This document shows, piece after piece, positions 45,154 to 53,960 of a DNA stretch of 64,000 nucleotides. The stretch covers positions 292,444 through 356,443 of the forward strand of contig CAXSFM010000004.1 of NCBI GenBank assembly GCA_964236735.1. Direction: 5' to 3'. Source of the DNA: JAIVJG01 sp964236735 (GTDB taxonomy: Bacteria > Acidobacteriota > Blastocatellia > Pyrinomonadales > Pyrinomonadaceae). Each line of letters begins with the position of its first letter. Position 1 is the stretch's first letter. A program made the translations under genes and the position numbers. Under the pieces are notes generated by a model. That model searched no databases and was not told the DNA's origin. It was given only the letters and a program-made list of their open reading frames with translations.

Positions 45154-47451
45154 TTAATCTCCTGCGACTGCCGCCGCTTCGCTTTTCAGCGCGGGGTCGA
45201 GCGTGATCTGGTAGAGCGGCGAAATCAAGACGCTCTCCGGCTCAGGGTTGCCCGCCGCGAGCAAGTGGAACTGCGGGACTTTGCCCGTCAGCGTGCCCAA
45301 CTTAAATAACTCGTGTCCGACCGGCGGTGTTTGCTCGATGGTGGCATCCGAAATATTCATGTCCTGAACGATGCCGCGCAGTTCGTTGAGTTGCGCGGTC
45401 ATGTCACGCCGCGCGGCGAGCGCGTGTTTGACCTGCACGGGCTTCGATTCGTCTTTGAGAAGCGGATAACGCAAGCCGTTGTAAGCGGGCGTCTGTTTCG
45501 CCAGTTCGAGAAAGACGGAACTGGACGACATCTGAAAATTGAAGTCCGTGCCGAATTCTGCCGCCAGCATCGCCGTAATCATCCAGTCTGGCTTCGACTG
45601 ATGCACGGGCGGAATGGATTGACGCACGCGCCCGACGATGCCGTCGTTGTTCGTGTACGTGCCGTCCACTTCGGCGAACGACGCGGCGGGAAAAACAACG
45701 TCCGCGTACTTCGTCGTCTCCGTCTGGAAAAGTTCCTGCACAATGAGAAAGTCGAGTTTTGACAGAGACTCTTCACGGCCTTCGAGATGCGCGGGAAGAA
45801 AACTTCCGGCGACGTACATCGCATGAATGTCGCCGCCTGAAGCGTCGAGAATTTCCAGCGGATTCATCGCTCCGCTCATCAAGCCGAGGTCGTGCGTGCC
45901 GATGCTGTTATTGAAAAACGGTAGAGGGTGGAAGAGAAAACGGCGTCCCTCTTTTTCCGTAAAGCCGAAAGGCATTTGCGCGAGCAAAGCTTGCGCCTCC
46001 GCCCCCAACTCGCCGCCGAACATGACGACCACATCGCCGTTAGTATCTTCTAAAAGTTGACGCACATTTTTAAGCGCGTCAGCCTCGACGCCCAACTTAC
46101 CGGAGGCCATCGCCGCATCATCCGTCGAGACAAGAGCGAGTACCGCCGCATCCTCCGTGCCCGGTTTGATGTGTATGAACTGAGTCGCCGCTTGTTTCAG
46201 ACGAATCGGCACGCTGTTGATGATGACGAGTTTCGCGCCGCCGTTTCGCACGGCCTGACGCATCTGCCGCCCGGTGAGCGGCTGCAATTCTTCCGGCTCG
46301 CCGCCGATGAGCACGATGGTTTGCGCGTGGCGGATGTCTTTGTGCGTGGCGAGCGGCGCGCTGAGATGCTCGAAGAAGGGAACGAGCGAGAAAGCCTCCG
46401 TCGCCGTGTAGTTGTTTGTGCCGACGACTTCGCGCGCGAATTTCATCAGCGTGTAATTCGCCTCGTTCGTGAGGCGCGGGCTGCCGACGATGCCGATGGA
46501 CTGCCCGCCGTGCGCTTCCTTCACTGATTGAAGTTTTGACGCCGCGAAACGAATCGCTTCATCCCACGTTGCGGGCACGAGCCTGCCGCCTTTTTTGTAG
46601 CGAATCATCGGCGTTCGCAGACGCTCTTCATGGTTGACGAACGGATGCGCGAAGCGTCCCTTGATGCAAAGAAATTCGCCGTTGATGCCGTTGACGTAAC
46701 GGTCGCGTGCGACGGCGCGCATCACTTCGCCGGCGCGCGAGCCGAGTGAAAGCTGGCAGCCGTCCGAGCAAAACGTGCAGGTTGAAGTCGTGCGGCTCAG
46801 TTCCCACGGGCGCGTCTGGTGGCGATAGGTGGCGTCGAGGAGAGTTCCCGTCGGGCAGACTTCGATGCAGTTGCCGCATTGCGAGCAGTTGAGCCAGCCG
46901 CCGTAAGTTCCGATGACGGTATGCGCGCCGCGCCCGCCTGCTTCAATCGCGTCTTCGCCCATCCACTCGTCGCAGACGCGCGTGCAGCGTTTACACAGGA
47001 TGCAACGTTGCGAGTCGTTGGCGACCATCGGGGAGAGGAACTTTTCCGCCGCGTAATTTTTCTTCTCGGTAAAACGCTCTTCGAGTCCGCCCCAATCGAA
47101 AACCATTTCCTGCAACTCACACTCGCCGCCGCGATCACAGACGGGGCAGTCGAGCGGGTGATTGGCGAGCAGAAACTCGACCATCCCGCGCTGCGCCTTC
47201 TCGATTTCTTCGCTCTCGGTGGTAACGTTCATCCCGTCCGTGCAGGTGATGGTGCAAGAGGTCTGGAGCTTCGGCATCTTCTCGATTCGCACGAGACACA
47301 TGCGGCACGAAGCCTGTAACGCCAAGTCCGAGTAGTAACAAAAAGAGGGAATGGCGGAGCCGTTTTCGCGGCACACGTCAATGAGCCGCGCGCCTTTTTC
47401 GGTCTCGACCGACCGCCCGTTGATAATGACTTTGATTGCTTCTGCTGGCAT
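45154..47451 (-). CDS. nuoG: NADH-quinone oxidoreductase subunit G
   Basis: 765 residues. The N-terminal [2Fe-2S] site (FCYYSDL, CRMC), the histidine-liganded cluster (HPLDCPVC..GGEC) and two [4Fe-4S] groups (CILCKRCTRVC, CSQCGNCIEVC) are all present. CTFCSDGC (about 227-234) is a further cluster motif in the molybdopterin-like domain, which lacks clear cofactor function in complex I. It carries electrons from NuoF towards the quinone site. It is preceded by two non-nuo genes. Confidence 0.96.
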   Translation of the reverse strand: MPAEAIKVIINGRSVETEKGARLIDVCRENGSAIPSFCYYSDLALQASCRMCLVRIEKMPKLQTSCTITCTDGMNVTTESEEIEKAQRGMVEFLLANHPLDCPVCDRGGECELQEMVFDWGGLEERFTEKKNYAAEKFLSPMVANDSQRCILCKRCTRVCDEWMGEDAIEAGGRGAHTVIGTYGGWLNCSQCGNCIEVCPTGTLLDATYRHQTRPWELSRTTSTCTFCSDGCQLSLGSRAGEVMRAVARDRYVNGINGEFLCIKGRFAHPFVNHEERLRTPMIRYKKGGRLVPATWDEAIRFAASKLQSVKEAHGGQSIGIVGSPRLTNEANYTLMKFAREVVGTNNYTATEAFSLVPFFEHLSAPLATHKDIRHAQTIVLIGGEPEELQPLTGRQMRQAVRNGGAKLVIINSVPIRLKQAATQFIHIKPGTEDAAVLALVSTDDAAMASGKLGVEADALKNVRQLLEDTNGDVVVMFGGELGAEAQALLAQMPFGFTEKEGRRFLFHPLPFFNNSIGTHDLGLMSGAMNPLEILDASGGDIHAMYVAGSFLPAHLEGREESLSKLDFLIVQELFQTETTKYADVVFPAASFAEVDGTYTNNDGIVGRVRQSIPPVHQSKPDWMITAMLAAEFGTDFNFQMSSSSVFLELAKQTPAYNGLRYPLLKDESKPVQVKHALAARRDMTAQLNELRGIVQDMNISDATIEQTPPVGHELFKLGTLTGKVPQFHLLAAGNPEPESVLISPLYQITLDPALKSEAAAVAGD

Positions 47452-47478
47452 AAGAATTTAACGGTTATTATGTAATCG

Positions 47479-47757
47479 TTATTCCGTATCGGCCTTCGCC
47501 TTAGCTTCCATCTCCAATTGGTATTCTGTTTTCAGAGATTCGGTAAGGTGTGCCTGTAATGCTGGGATGATTTCATCTAACGCCTTCTTGCCACCGCCTA
47601 ATCGCATGGCTGTTTTACGATCAATATATTTGTCAGGGTTATCTACAACAACAGTCAAAGTGTGAAGGATTTTTGTTTGTTCGTCATTGTGAAAACATAT
47701 CTCTGCTTCAATTGATTTGTCGTCGCCGTCATTCACTTGAGTCCATGAAATTTTCAT
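47479..47757 (-). CDS. Small protein of unknown function inserted in the nuo operon
   Basis: 92 residues from the ATG at 47757, preceded by AAGGA at good spacing; the longer frame to 47802 would overlap the HicB-like gene. It is acidic and soluble (KISWTQVNDGDDKSIEAEIC; end EMEAKAKADTE). No family recognised. Base composition is lower in GC than nuo genes, suggesting later insertion. Not HicA-like. Confidence 0.6.
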   Translation of the reverse strand: MKISWTQVNDGDDKSIEAEICFHNDEQTKILHTLTVVVDNPDKYIDRKTAMRLGGGKKALDEIIPALQAHLTESLKTEYQLEMEAKAKADTE

Positions 47758-47785
47758 CGCTATTTCCTTAATCGAGTGACGTTTG

Positions 47786-48001
47786 CTATCTACTTGACGC
47801 ATTCAACTCAACTTGTCGCGTTTCAATCGTCAGAGGATAGCCCTTCTCCGCTCTCACTTGCAGACACAATGCAATCGCATCCTTAACGTTTTCCAGTGCT
47901 TCTTCTCTGGTCTTCCCCTGACTGACGCAGCCCGGTATGGAAGGGCACTCAACGATCCAAACACCATCTTCATCTCGATCAATCGTTACCTTGAAGATCA
48001 T
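47786..48001 (-). CDS. HicB-like antitoxin-family protein, no HicA partner
   Basis: 71 residues with GGAG before the ATG. It is a HicB-type fold: FKVTIDRDEDGVWIVECPSIPGC, key residues being the ECPSIPGC strand, then GKTREEALENVKDAI. This is the partial RNase H-like domain. Many such short HicB proteins are orphans. No double-stranded-RNA-binding HicA is next to it. Sits between nuoF and nuoG. Confidence 0.85.
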   Translation of the reverse strand: MIFKVTIDRDEDGVWIVECPSIPGCVSQGKTREEALENVKDAIALCLQVRAEKGYPLTIETRQVELNASSR

Positions 48002-48051
48002 CGGGTTCTCCGTAGATAAAAATATCTGGCATCACGATACGCAGGCTGCTC

Positions 48052-49374
48052 TTAGATTGTCGGCAATCCATCTTTGCCAGCATTATTGCCGTTTGTCATG
48101 GGCAACAAGTGACGTTTGAAGTCTTCGGGAAACTTCTTAATCGCTGACTGAATCGGCCAAGATGCCGCGTCGCCGAGCGGACAGAATGATTTGCCTTCGA
48201 TGTTGTCCACGATGTCGAGCAGGAGTTGCGCGTCGTCGGGCCGGCCTTCGCCGCGCGCGATGCGTTTGAAAACTTTGACAAGCCAGTCAGTCCCTTCGCG
48301 GCAGGGCGTACACCAACCGCAGGACTCGTGCTTGTAAAACTCCGTCAGATTTTTCGTGGACTCGAAAATATCAACCGTGTCGTCCATCACGATGAAACCG
48401 CCGGAGCCGACCATCGAGCCGGCGGCGACGAGTCCCTCGTAGTCCATCAACACTTTTTTGCCGATGATGTCGGAGGCCGGCATGATATAGACGCTGGAGC
48501 CGCCGGGAATCACGGCCTTCAATTGCCGCCCGTTGGTGATGCCGCCGCAGTCTTCCATGATGAACTTTTCCATGTCGTCGTAGCCCAGTGGAAGTTCATA
48601 GACGCCGGGACGCGCGACGTGGCCGGAGACTGACCACACTTTCGTCCCGCCGCTTTTTTCCGTGCCGAGTTTTTGCCACGCCTCGCCGCCCATCTTGATG
48701 ATGTCGGGCACGGCGGTCAGCGTCTCGACGTTGTTAACCACCGTCGGGCATCCATAGAGACCGGCGATGGCAGGGAAAGGCGGCTTCATGCGCGGGTGTC
48801 CGCGCAGGCCTTCGAGCGAATTGAGCAAGGCCGTCTCTTCGCCGCAGATATACGCGCCCGCGCCGCTATGTGTGAAGACTTCGCAAGAAAAGTCTGTGCC
48901 GAGAACTTTGTCGCCGACGAGTCCGGCGGCGCGCGCCTCTTCAATCGCGCGATCCATGATTTCGATGAGATAGCGATACTCGCCGCGCGTGTAGATGTAA
49001 CAAGTCTTCGAGCCGAGCGCGTAAGCTGCGATCAACATGCCTTCGATGAGCATGTGCGGGTCGCGCTCCATCAGATAGCGATCCTTGAAAGTGCCCGGCT
49101 CGGATTCGTCGGCGTTGCAGACAACGTACTTCGGCTTCACTGAGTCCTTGGGCACGAAACTCCACTTCATGCCCGTCGGAAAACCCGCGCCGCCGCGCCC
49201 GCGAAGGGCAGACTTTTTCATCTCGCCGATCACGTCGTCCGGCGACATGCCGTCAAGCACTTTCTTGAGCGCGACATAGCCGCCGTTTTTGCGATACACG
49301 TCAAGCGTATGCGAGTCCTCAAAATGGACGCGCGCCAGTTGCAGCGGTTCGCAGCCGATAGCTCCGATGAACAT
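48052..49374 (-). CDS. nuoF: NADH-quinone oxidoreductase subunit F
   Basis: 440 residues. RGRGGAGFPTGMKWSF binds FMN, GAGAYICGEETALLNSLEG is the NADH region, and ESCGWCTPCREGTDW with a later CPLGDAASW provides the [4Fe-4S] ligands. It takes electrons from NADH. Gap to nuoE of 119 bp contains an imperfect palindrome. Confidence 0.97.
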   Translation of the reverse strand: MFIGAIGCEPLQLARVHFEDSHTLDVYRKNGGYVALKKVLDGMSPDDVIGEMKKSALRGRGGAGFPTGMKWSFVPKDSVKPKYVVCNADESEPGTFKDRYLMERDPHMLIEGMLIAAYALGSKTCYIYTRGEYRYLIEIMDRAIEEARAAGLVGDKVLGTDFSCEVFTHSGAGAYICGEETALLNSLEGLRGHPRMKPPFPAIAGLYGCPTVVNNVETLTAVPDIIKMGGEAWQKLGTEKSGGTKVWSVSGHVARPGVYELPLGYDDMEKFIMEDCGGITNGRQLKAVIPGGSSVYIMPASDIIGKKVLMDYEGLVAAGSMVGSGGFIVMDDTVDIFESTKNLTEFYKHESCGWCTPCREGTDWLVKVFKRIARGEGRPDDAQLLLDIVDNIEGKSFCPLGDAASWPIQSAIKKFPEDFKRHLLPMTNGNNAGKDGLPTI

Positions 49375-49379
49375 AAGCA

Positions 49380-49437
49380 GTAGTCAGTAGCCAGTAGTCA
49401 TTAGCCGGCAGTTTGTTGACGACGGCTGGATGACTAC
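49380..49437. repeat. Imperfect palindrome with GTAGTCA units between nuoE and nuoF
   Basis: GTAGTCAGTAGCCAGTAGTCA at the left (from 49380) is mirrored loosely by GGCTGGATGACTAC at the right (to 49437). It has the same tandem-unit design as the other spacers but a different unit. It begins six bases upstream of the nuoF start codon. Confidence 0.6.
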
Positions 49438-49493
49438 AAAAGAGTTCCAACAAGTAAGTATAAAAATCCAACTTCTGCAAGTCACGTTAAAAC

Positions 49494-50054
49494 TTAACGG
49501 ACGCCGTTTGATAACTCGCCGCTTTGGCACTTCTCGATTATTTCATCAACGCGCGCCGTGGTTAGATTCTCGTAATAATCAAAACCGATCTGCATCATCG
49601 GCGCAGTGCCGCAGGAGCCGAGACACTCAACTTCGGAGATGGTGAACATTTGATCGGCGGACGTCTCGCCCGGCTTGATGCCGAGACGTTTGGTGCAGTG
49701 GTTAGTGATCGTGCCTGCGCCGAGAATCTTGCACGAGAGCGTCTTGCATATCTGCAAGTGATACTTGCCGACAGGCTCCGTGTTAATCATCGAATAGAAG
49801 GTCGCGACCTCCCAGATGTCGGTGATTCGCACGCCTAATCTATTCGCCAGATAAGCCACGCCCGGCGGGTCGAGATAGCCACCGCGTTCGCGCTGCACGA
49901 CAAACATAATCGGCAGAATCGCCGAACGCACGACCGGATATTTCACCAGATGGCCGTCAATCTCCGCCTCGACCGCAGGCGAAAAAACCGCGATCTCGTC
50001 CGGTACATGAACTTCCTGCGGCAGCGGATTGTCTGGCAAAAATTGCTGGCTCAT
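49494..50054 (-). CDS. nuoE: NADH-quinone oxidoreductase subunit E
   Basis: 186 residues, thioredoxin-like. The four [2Fe-2S] ligands are visible as CKTLSC and CLGSC. It pairs with NuoF. The 50-residue N-terminal region (PEVHVPDEIAVFSPAVEAEI-like) is usual for the family. Confidence 0.96.
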   Translation of the reverse strand: MSQQFLPDNPLPQEVHVPDEIAVFSPAVEAEIDGHLVKYPVVRSAILPIMFVVQRERGGYLDPPGVAYLANRLGVRITDIWEVATFYSMINTEPVGKYHLQICKTLSCKILGAGTITNHCTKRLGIKPGETSADQMFTISEVECLGSCGTAPMMQIGFDYYENLTTARVDEIIEKCQSGELSNGVR

Positions 50055-50060
50055 ACACTC

Positions 50061-50137
50061 AAGTGATGAGTGATGAGTGATGAGTGATGAGTAAGAAGCA
50101 TGTTTTGCTCATCACTCATCACTCATCACTCATCACT
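50061..50137. repeat. Perfect 30-bp heptamer palindrome between nuoD and nuoE
   Basis: Left arm ending at 50091 (AGTGATGAG and three TGATGAG units), right arm 50108-50137, exact reverse complements; loop 16 bases. It fills the spacer from the nuoD stop to seven bases before the nuoE start codon. Left flank matches the nuoL element. Confidence 0.95.
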
Positions 50138-51358
50138 CTATCTGTCTATTTCTCCAAGCACGATGTCTATCGAGCCGATGACGGCGACCACGTCGGCGAC
50201 CATCTCGCCGTCAACCATGTAGGGCAGCGCAGAGAGATTGACAAAGCTGGGGCCGCGAAAGTGTACGCGCGCGGGCTTGGGGCCGCCGTCGGATTTGATG
50301 TAGCAACCGAGTTCGCCCTTCGACGCTTCTATCGGATGATAGACTTCACCCGCCGGGACGTTGAAGCCCTCGGCGACGATTAAAAAGTGATGGATGAGCG
50401 CGTCCATGTGCGTCTTCATCGCTTCACGGTCGGGCAACACGATCTTCGGCGCGTCCGCTTTGACTGAACCGGGCTTGAGACGCGAGATGGCCTGCACGAC
50501 GATCTTGTGCGACTCCGCCATCTCGCGCATACGCACCATGTAACGCGCCCACACGTCGCCGTCAGGCTCGACGGGAATGTCGAAATCGTATTTCTCGTAA
50601 CCCGAATACGGATTGGCGCGGCGCAGGTCGAGCGCGATGCCGCTTCCGCGCAGCGACGGGCCGGTCAGTCCGAGATCAATCGCGTCTTCGGCTGAAATGA
50701 TGCCGACGCCCTTCGTGCGATTCTGGAAAATCCTGTTGCCGGAAAGCAGGGAATGAAACTCGCCGAGCGCGTAGGGGAAGTCGTCCGTGAACTGTTTGCA
50801 ACGACGCTCGAAACCGGCGGGGATGTCCATCATCAAGCCGCCGATGCGGAAGTAAGAAGGCGTCAGCCGACCGCCCGAAGCGGCTTCAATCAAGTTGAGA
50901 ATTTTCTCGCGCTCGCGAAAGGCGTAGAAGAAGACTGACATCGCGCCGATGTCGAGCGCGTGCGTTCCCAACCAGACGAGATGCGAGGCGATGCGCTGCA
51001 ACTCGCAAAAAAGCACGCGGATGACTTGCGCGCGCTCAGGTATCTCGATGCCGAGCAGCTTCTCGACCGCCATCACATAGACGAGGTTGTTGCCGAGCGG
51101 ATTGAGATAATCCATCCGGTCTGTGATGACGATGCCCTGCTGGTACTTCTTATACTCAAAGAGCTTTTCCATCCCCGTATGGAGATAGCCGATGTCCGGC
51201 GTGCATTTGATAATCATCTCTCCGTCGAGCACGAGTTCGAGGCGCAGCACGCCGTGCGTGGAAGGATGCTGCGGTCCCATCGAGATCGTCATCTGCGTAT
51301 CCAGCGGACGATCCACGACCTCGAACTGCGGCGGCAAGTTTGTTGTTGCGCTCATCAA
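50138..51358 (-). CDS. nuoD: NADH-quinone oxidoreductase subunit D
   Basis: 406 residues. MGPQHPSTHGVLRLELVLDG and GYLHTGMEK are the signature of the 49-kDa subunit near the quinone site. Separate from NuoC, whose gene lies upstream beyond the Uma2 insert. The start was chosen at 51358, 11 bp after the Uma2 stop. Confidence 0.97.
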   Translation of the reverse strand: MMSATTNLPPQFEVVDRPLDTQMTISMGPQHPSTHGVLRLELVLDGEMIIKCTPDIGYLHTGMEKLFEYKKYQQGIVITDRMDYLNPLGNNLVYVMAVEKLLGIEIPERAQVIRVLFCELQRIASHLVWLGTHALDIGAMSVFFYAFREREKILNLIEAASGGRLTPSYFRIGGLMMDIPAGFERRCKQFTDDFPYALGEFHSLLSGNRIFQNRTKGVGIISAEDAIDLGLTGPSLRGSGIALDLRRANPYSGYEKYDFDIPVEPDGDVWARYMVRMREMAESHKIVVQAISRLKPGSVKADAPKIVLPDREAMKTHMDALIHHFLIVAEGFNVPAGEVYHPIEASKGELGCYIKSDGGPKPARVHFRGPSFVNLSALPYMVDGEMVADVVAVIGSIDIVLGEIDR

Positions 51359-51369
51359 TATACACCAGA

Positions 51370-51930
51370 CTAAACGTCGAAAAGTCTCACGACGGAAGTT
51401 TTGAAGCCGGGCAGCAAGGGGCTGGTCAATTCGTCTTGATCGGTGAGAGAAGCACGCAACTCCAGCCCGCTATCTTTCAATTCGTATTGCTCGATGGTGC
51501 CCATCTCCCAGTTCACGATCCAGTATTCCTTGACGCCATGTTTACCATACAGGTGACGTTTGACGACTCGATCCCTCCGTTCATTTTCTGCGCCACCTGA
51601 CTGTATCTCGATAGCCAAATCGGGAGCCTCAAACAACTTCCCGCCGTCAATGATTCGGTAAAATCTATCAATGGCGACGAAAGCAAGATCGGGAATAACC
51701 GCGTCCTGCTCGCTTAAAAAAACGCCGACCTCCGGGAGAATTCTGCCGATTGGATTACGGTGCAGATATTCCTTGATGACGTAGAGCAAATTGGAGAGAA
51801 CAACTTGATGTACAAGGTGAGGGGCGCGTGACACGTGCAAGTCTCCTTCGATAATCTCGTACCGTTTGCCGTCGTCAGGCAACACGGCAAGATCAGCAAC
51901 AGTTAAAATTGGATTAATTCTTGTGCTCAT
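51370..51930 (-). CDS. Uma2-family (DUF820) PD-(D/E)XK nuclease-like protein
   Basis: 186 residues. KRYEIIEGDLHVSRAP starts the fold; PDLAFVAI and APDLAIEIQS carry the aspartate and E-x-x acid residues; RRDRVVKRHLYGKHGVKEYWIVN completes the family pattern, with key residues K and YGKHGVKEYW. The active-site acids appear intact. Uma2 genes are numerous and scattered in cyanobacteria and acidobacteria, and their role is unknown. This copy sits between nuoC and nuoD (15 and 11 bp gaps), is lower in GC, and looks like an insertion that kept the operon readable. Confidence 0.9.
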   Translation of the reverse strand: MSTRINPILTVADLAVLPDDGKRYEIIEGDLHVSRAPHLVHQVVLSNLLYVIKEYLHRNPIGRILPEVGVFLSEQDAVIPDLAFVAIDRFYRIIDGGKLFEAPDLAIEIQSGGAENERRDRVVKRHLYGKHGVKEYWIVNWEMGTIEQYELKDSGLELRASLTDQDELTSPLLPGFKTSVVRLFDV

Positions 51931-51945
51931 CTGGCAACATTGTTT

Positions 51946-52494
51946 TTAGGTCAGGCTGTACGGCTCGTACCCGCGCAAGGGGAAATCTTTACGAAGCGCG
52001 TGGCCTTGCCAGTCGTCGGGTAAAAGTATGCGTCGCAGGTCTGGATGCCCGTCGAAGACGACGCCGAACAGATCGAATGTCTCGCGCTCGTGCCAGTTCG
52101 CCGTGCGCCAGAGGCCGGTCACGCTGGGGACATGCACGTCGTCTTCATTGAGTAAAACTTTTAGACGCAATCTGTGAAATTTCGTGGTCGAGAAGAGATG
52201 ATAGTTAACCTCGAAGCGCGGCTCTTCTTCCTGCCCGCGATCCGCGCCGCAGATGTCTGAGAGAAGGTTGAAATGAAAGTCCGGCGATGTTTTGAGATGG
52301 CCGCAAAACTCTAAAATATGCTCGCGGGGCACGATGATAGTGATTTCACCAAGCAAATGTCTGACTTCGCTGACCCAATCGGGATGCTCGCTTTTGAGAG
52401 ACTCAAGCGCAGCGGATGACGGGACGGGATAGACGCTCAACGTATTGACGGCTGCCGTCTCGATCTGTTTTTCGCGCTCAATATCCTGTGACAT
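51946..52494 (-). CDS. nuoC: NADH-quinone oxidoreductase subunit C
   Basis: 182 residues. The 30-kDa-subunit signature is WHERETFDLFGVVFDGHPDL with PLRGYEPY at the end. A 30-residue N-terminal extension precedes the domain. Followed 15 bp later by the Uma2 gene. Confidence 0.95.
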   Translation of the reverse strand: MSQDIEREKQIETAAVNTLSVYPVPSSAALESLKSEHPDWVSEVRHLLGEITIIVPREHILEFCGHLKTSPDFHFNLLSDICGADRGQEEEPRFEVNYHLFSTTKFHRLRLKVLLNEDDVHVPSVTGLWRTANWHERETFDLFGVVFDGHPDLRRILLPDDWQGHALRKDFPLRGYEPYSLT

Positions 52495-52577
52495 AGTTTT
52501 TTGTGTCAGTTGAGTTGTGAATGGCAGCGCGCTAAAAAACGCTCTCCTGCTCGCGCAATCTTTGACCAGCTAACGAT

Positions 52578-53213
52578 TCAGGATGAACGCCGGCGTTCGT
52601 GTCTTGATGCGATGGTGTATGGACGCGGAGTCTCACCTTGCGCCGCCGATTCATTGACGGCGGAGACGCCGGTCGCGGGCAGCGTGCCCGGCGGGACGGC
52701 CTCGAAAGCATCGCGCGGCGCAACGTCGCGACGGTCGCGCAGAGTCTCTTTAGAAACCTTGTCCTGCAACATCATCACGGCATGAATAAGCATTTCTGGG
52801 CGCGGCGGGCAGCCTGGAATGTACACATCCACCGGCACTACTTTGTCCACGCCCTGCACGATGGCGTAGTTGTCGAAAACGCCGCCGGAAGTCGCGCACG
52901 CGCCCATTGAGATGACCCATTTCGGTTCCGGCATCTGGTCGTAAATGCGACGCAGCACCGGAGCCATCTTGCGCGAGACGCGGCCTGAGACGATCATCAC
53001 GTCGGCTTGTCGCGGGCTGGCGCGAAAAACTTCAGCGCCGAAGCGCGCGAGGTCATTGCGCGAAGAAGTGGCGTTCATCATTTCGATGGCGCAGCAGGCG
53101 AGGCCGAACGTCGCCGGCCACAGACTCGACTTGCGCGCCCAGTTGACGAGCGAGTCCAACTGCGTCGTTAAGACTTCGGGCAGCGCGTCAACCAGTAAAC
53201 TTTCCAAACCCAT
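52578..53213 (-). CDS. nuoB: NADH-quinone oxidoreductase subunit B
   Basis: 211 residues from the ATG at 53213 (AAAGGA upstream); the longer frame overlaps nuoA. Cluster N2 ligands are present: GLACCAIEMM, GACATSGG, IPGCPPRPE. A C-terminal extension of about 45 residues, rich in serine and alanine, follows the conserved domain. It passes electrons to the quinone. Confidence 0.96.
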   Translation of the reverse strand: MGLESLLVDALPEVLTTQLDSLVNWARKSSLWPATFGLACCAIEMMNATSSRNDLARFGAEVFRASPRQADVMIVSGRVSRKMAPVLRRIYDQMPEPKWVISMGACATSGGVFDNYAIVQGVDKVVPVDVYIPGCPPRPEMLIHAVMMLQDKVSKETLRDRRDVAPRDAFEAVPPGTLPATGVSAVNESAAQGETPRPYTIASRHERRRSS

Positions 53214-53226
53214 AAAGCTTGATCCT

Positions 53227-53709
53227 TTAAGCGGCGCGGGCGGCGTCTTGTTGAGCTGCGACGGCCTTCTGTCTGTTCTCAAGAACAATCAAGGCTTGAG
53301 CTTCGGCGACGGCTTCATGGCGCGCGCGCTCGCTCCACTCGAACAGACCTTTCTTCCAGACATATACGTAACCGACGAGCAGCAACAAAACGAACAGCAT
53401 CATCTCGTAATAAGCCAGCGAGCCGAGTCCATCTTGAAGCGTCAGCTTTTTGAAAACGACCGCCCACGGCATCATAAAAATCAACTCGATGTCGAAGAGA
53501 ATGAAGATCATCGCGATCAAATAAAACTTGACGGAGAAGCGTTCGCGCGCCGAGCCGACGGGGTCTTTGCCGCACTCGTAAGGCATCGTTTTAGTGCGCG
53601 TCGCTTTGTGCTGCCCGACGTATTGCGAAAGCAGCACGTTGCCGCCGGCAAACCCGACGGCCACCAGAAACATGAGCAAAACAGGCAAATAGGAGGTTAA
53701 ATCAAACAC
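53227..53709 (-). CDS. nuoA: NADH-quinone oxidoreductase subunit A
   Basis: 160 residues, three membrane helices; PYECGKDPVGSARERFSVKFY is the loop signature (key C and E/D residues) and IFILFDIELIFMMPW the second helix. A charged C-terminal tail of 35 residues is extra. First gene of the nuo operon. Confidence 0.95.
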   Translation of the reverse strand: MFDLTSYLPVLLMFLVAVGFAGGNVLLSQYVGQHKATRTKTMPYECGKDPVGSARERFSVKFYLIAMIFILFDIELIFMMPWAVVFKKLTLQDGLGSLAYYEMMLFVLLLLVGYVYVWKKGLFEWSERARHEAVAEAQALIVLENRQKAVAAQQDAARAA

Positions 53710-53789
53710 ACCGGCCTCCTCTCAGTGAACACTGAAAAGTTAGCTCGCTTTCGAGCCGCCACACTGTTTGAGAATCTTGTTACAGGCGT

Positions 53790-53818
53790 ATCCTAGTCGA
53801 AGGCAGAAGGGGTGTCAA
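53790..53818 (-). promoter_or_regulatory. Sigma-70-like promoter of the nuo operon
   Basis: On the minus strand TTGACA (53818-53813), 17-base spacer, TAGGAT (53795-53790). The start would be near 53783, a leader of about 74 bases before nuoA. The rest of the 251-bp divergent spacer (53710-53960) shows nothing else I can name. Confidence 0.65.
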
Positions 53819-53960
53819 GAGAACTCTCAGGCGATGCAAAGCCCTTAAAAACAACGAGATTGACCAGCTTCAAACGCTTATGTTACTGTCAATTTAGCCC
53901 ACGAACGGGCGTCTGACTTCCTCCATTTATACCCCGCTGAAGCGAACACATCTAAGATAC

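Noticed and set aside
53710..53960. TPP riboswitch or small gene in the nuoA/thiS-side spacer
   Set aside because: No conserved riboswitch segments and no plausible coding frame; only the nuo promoter was supportable.
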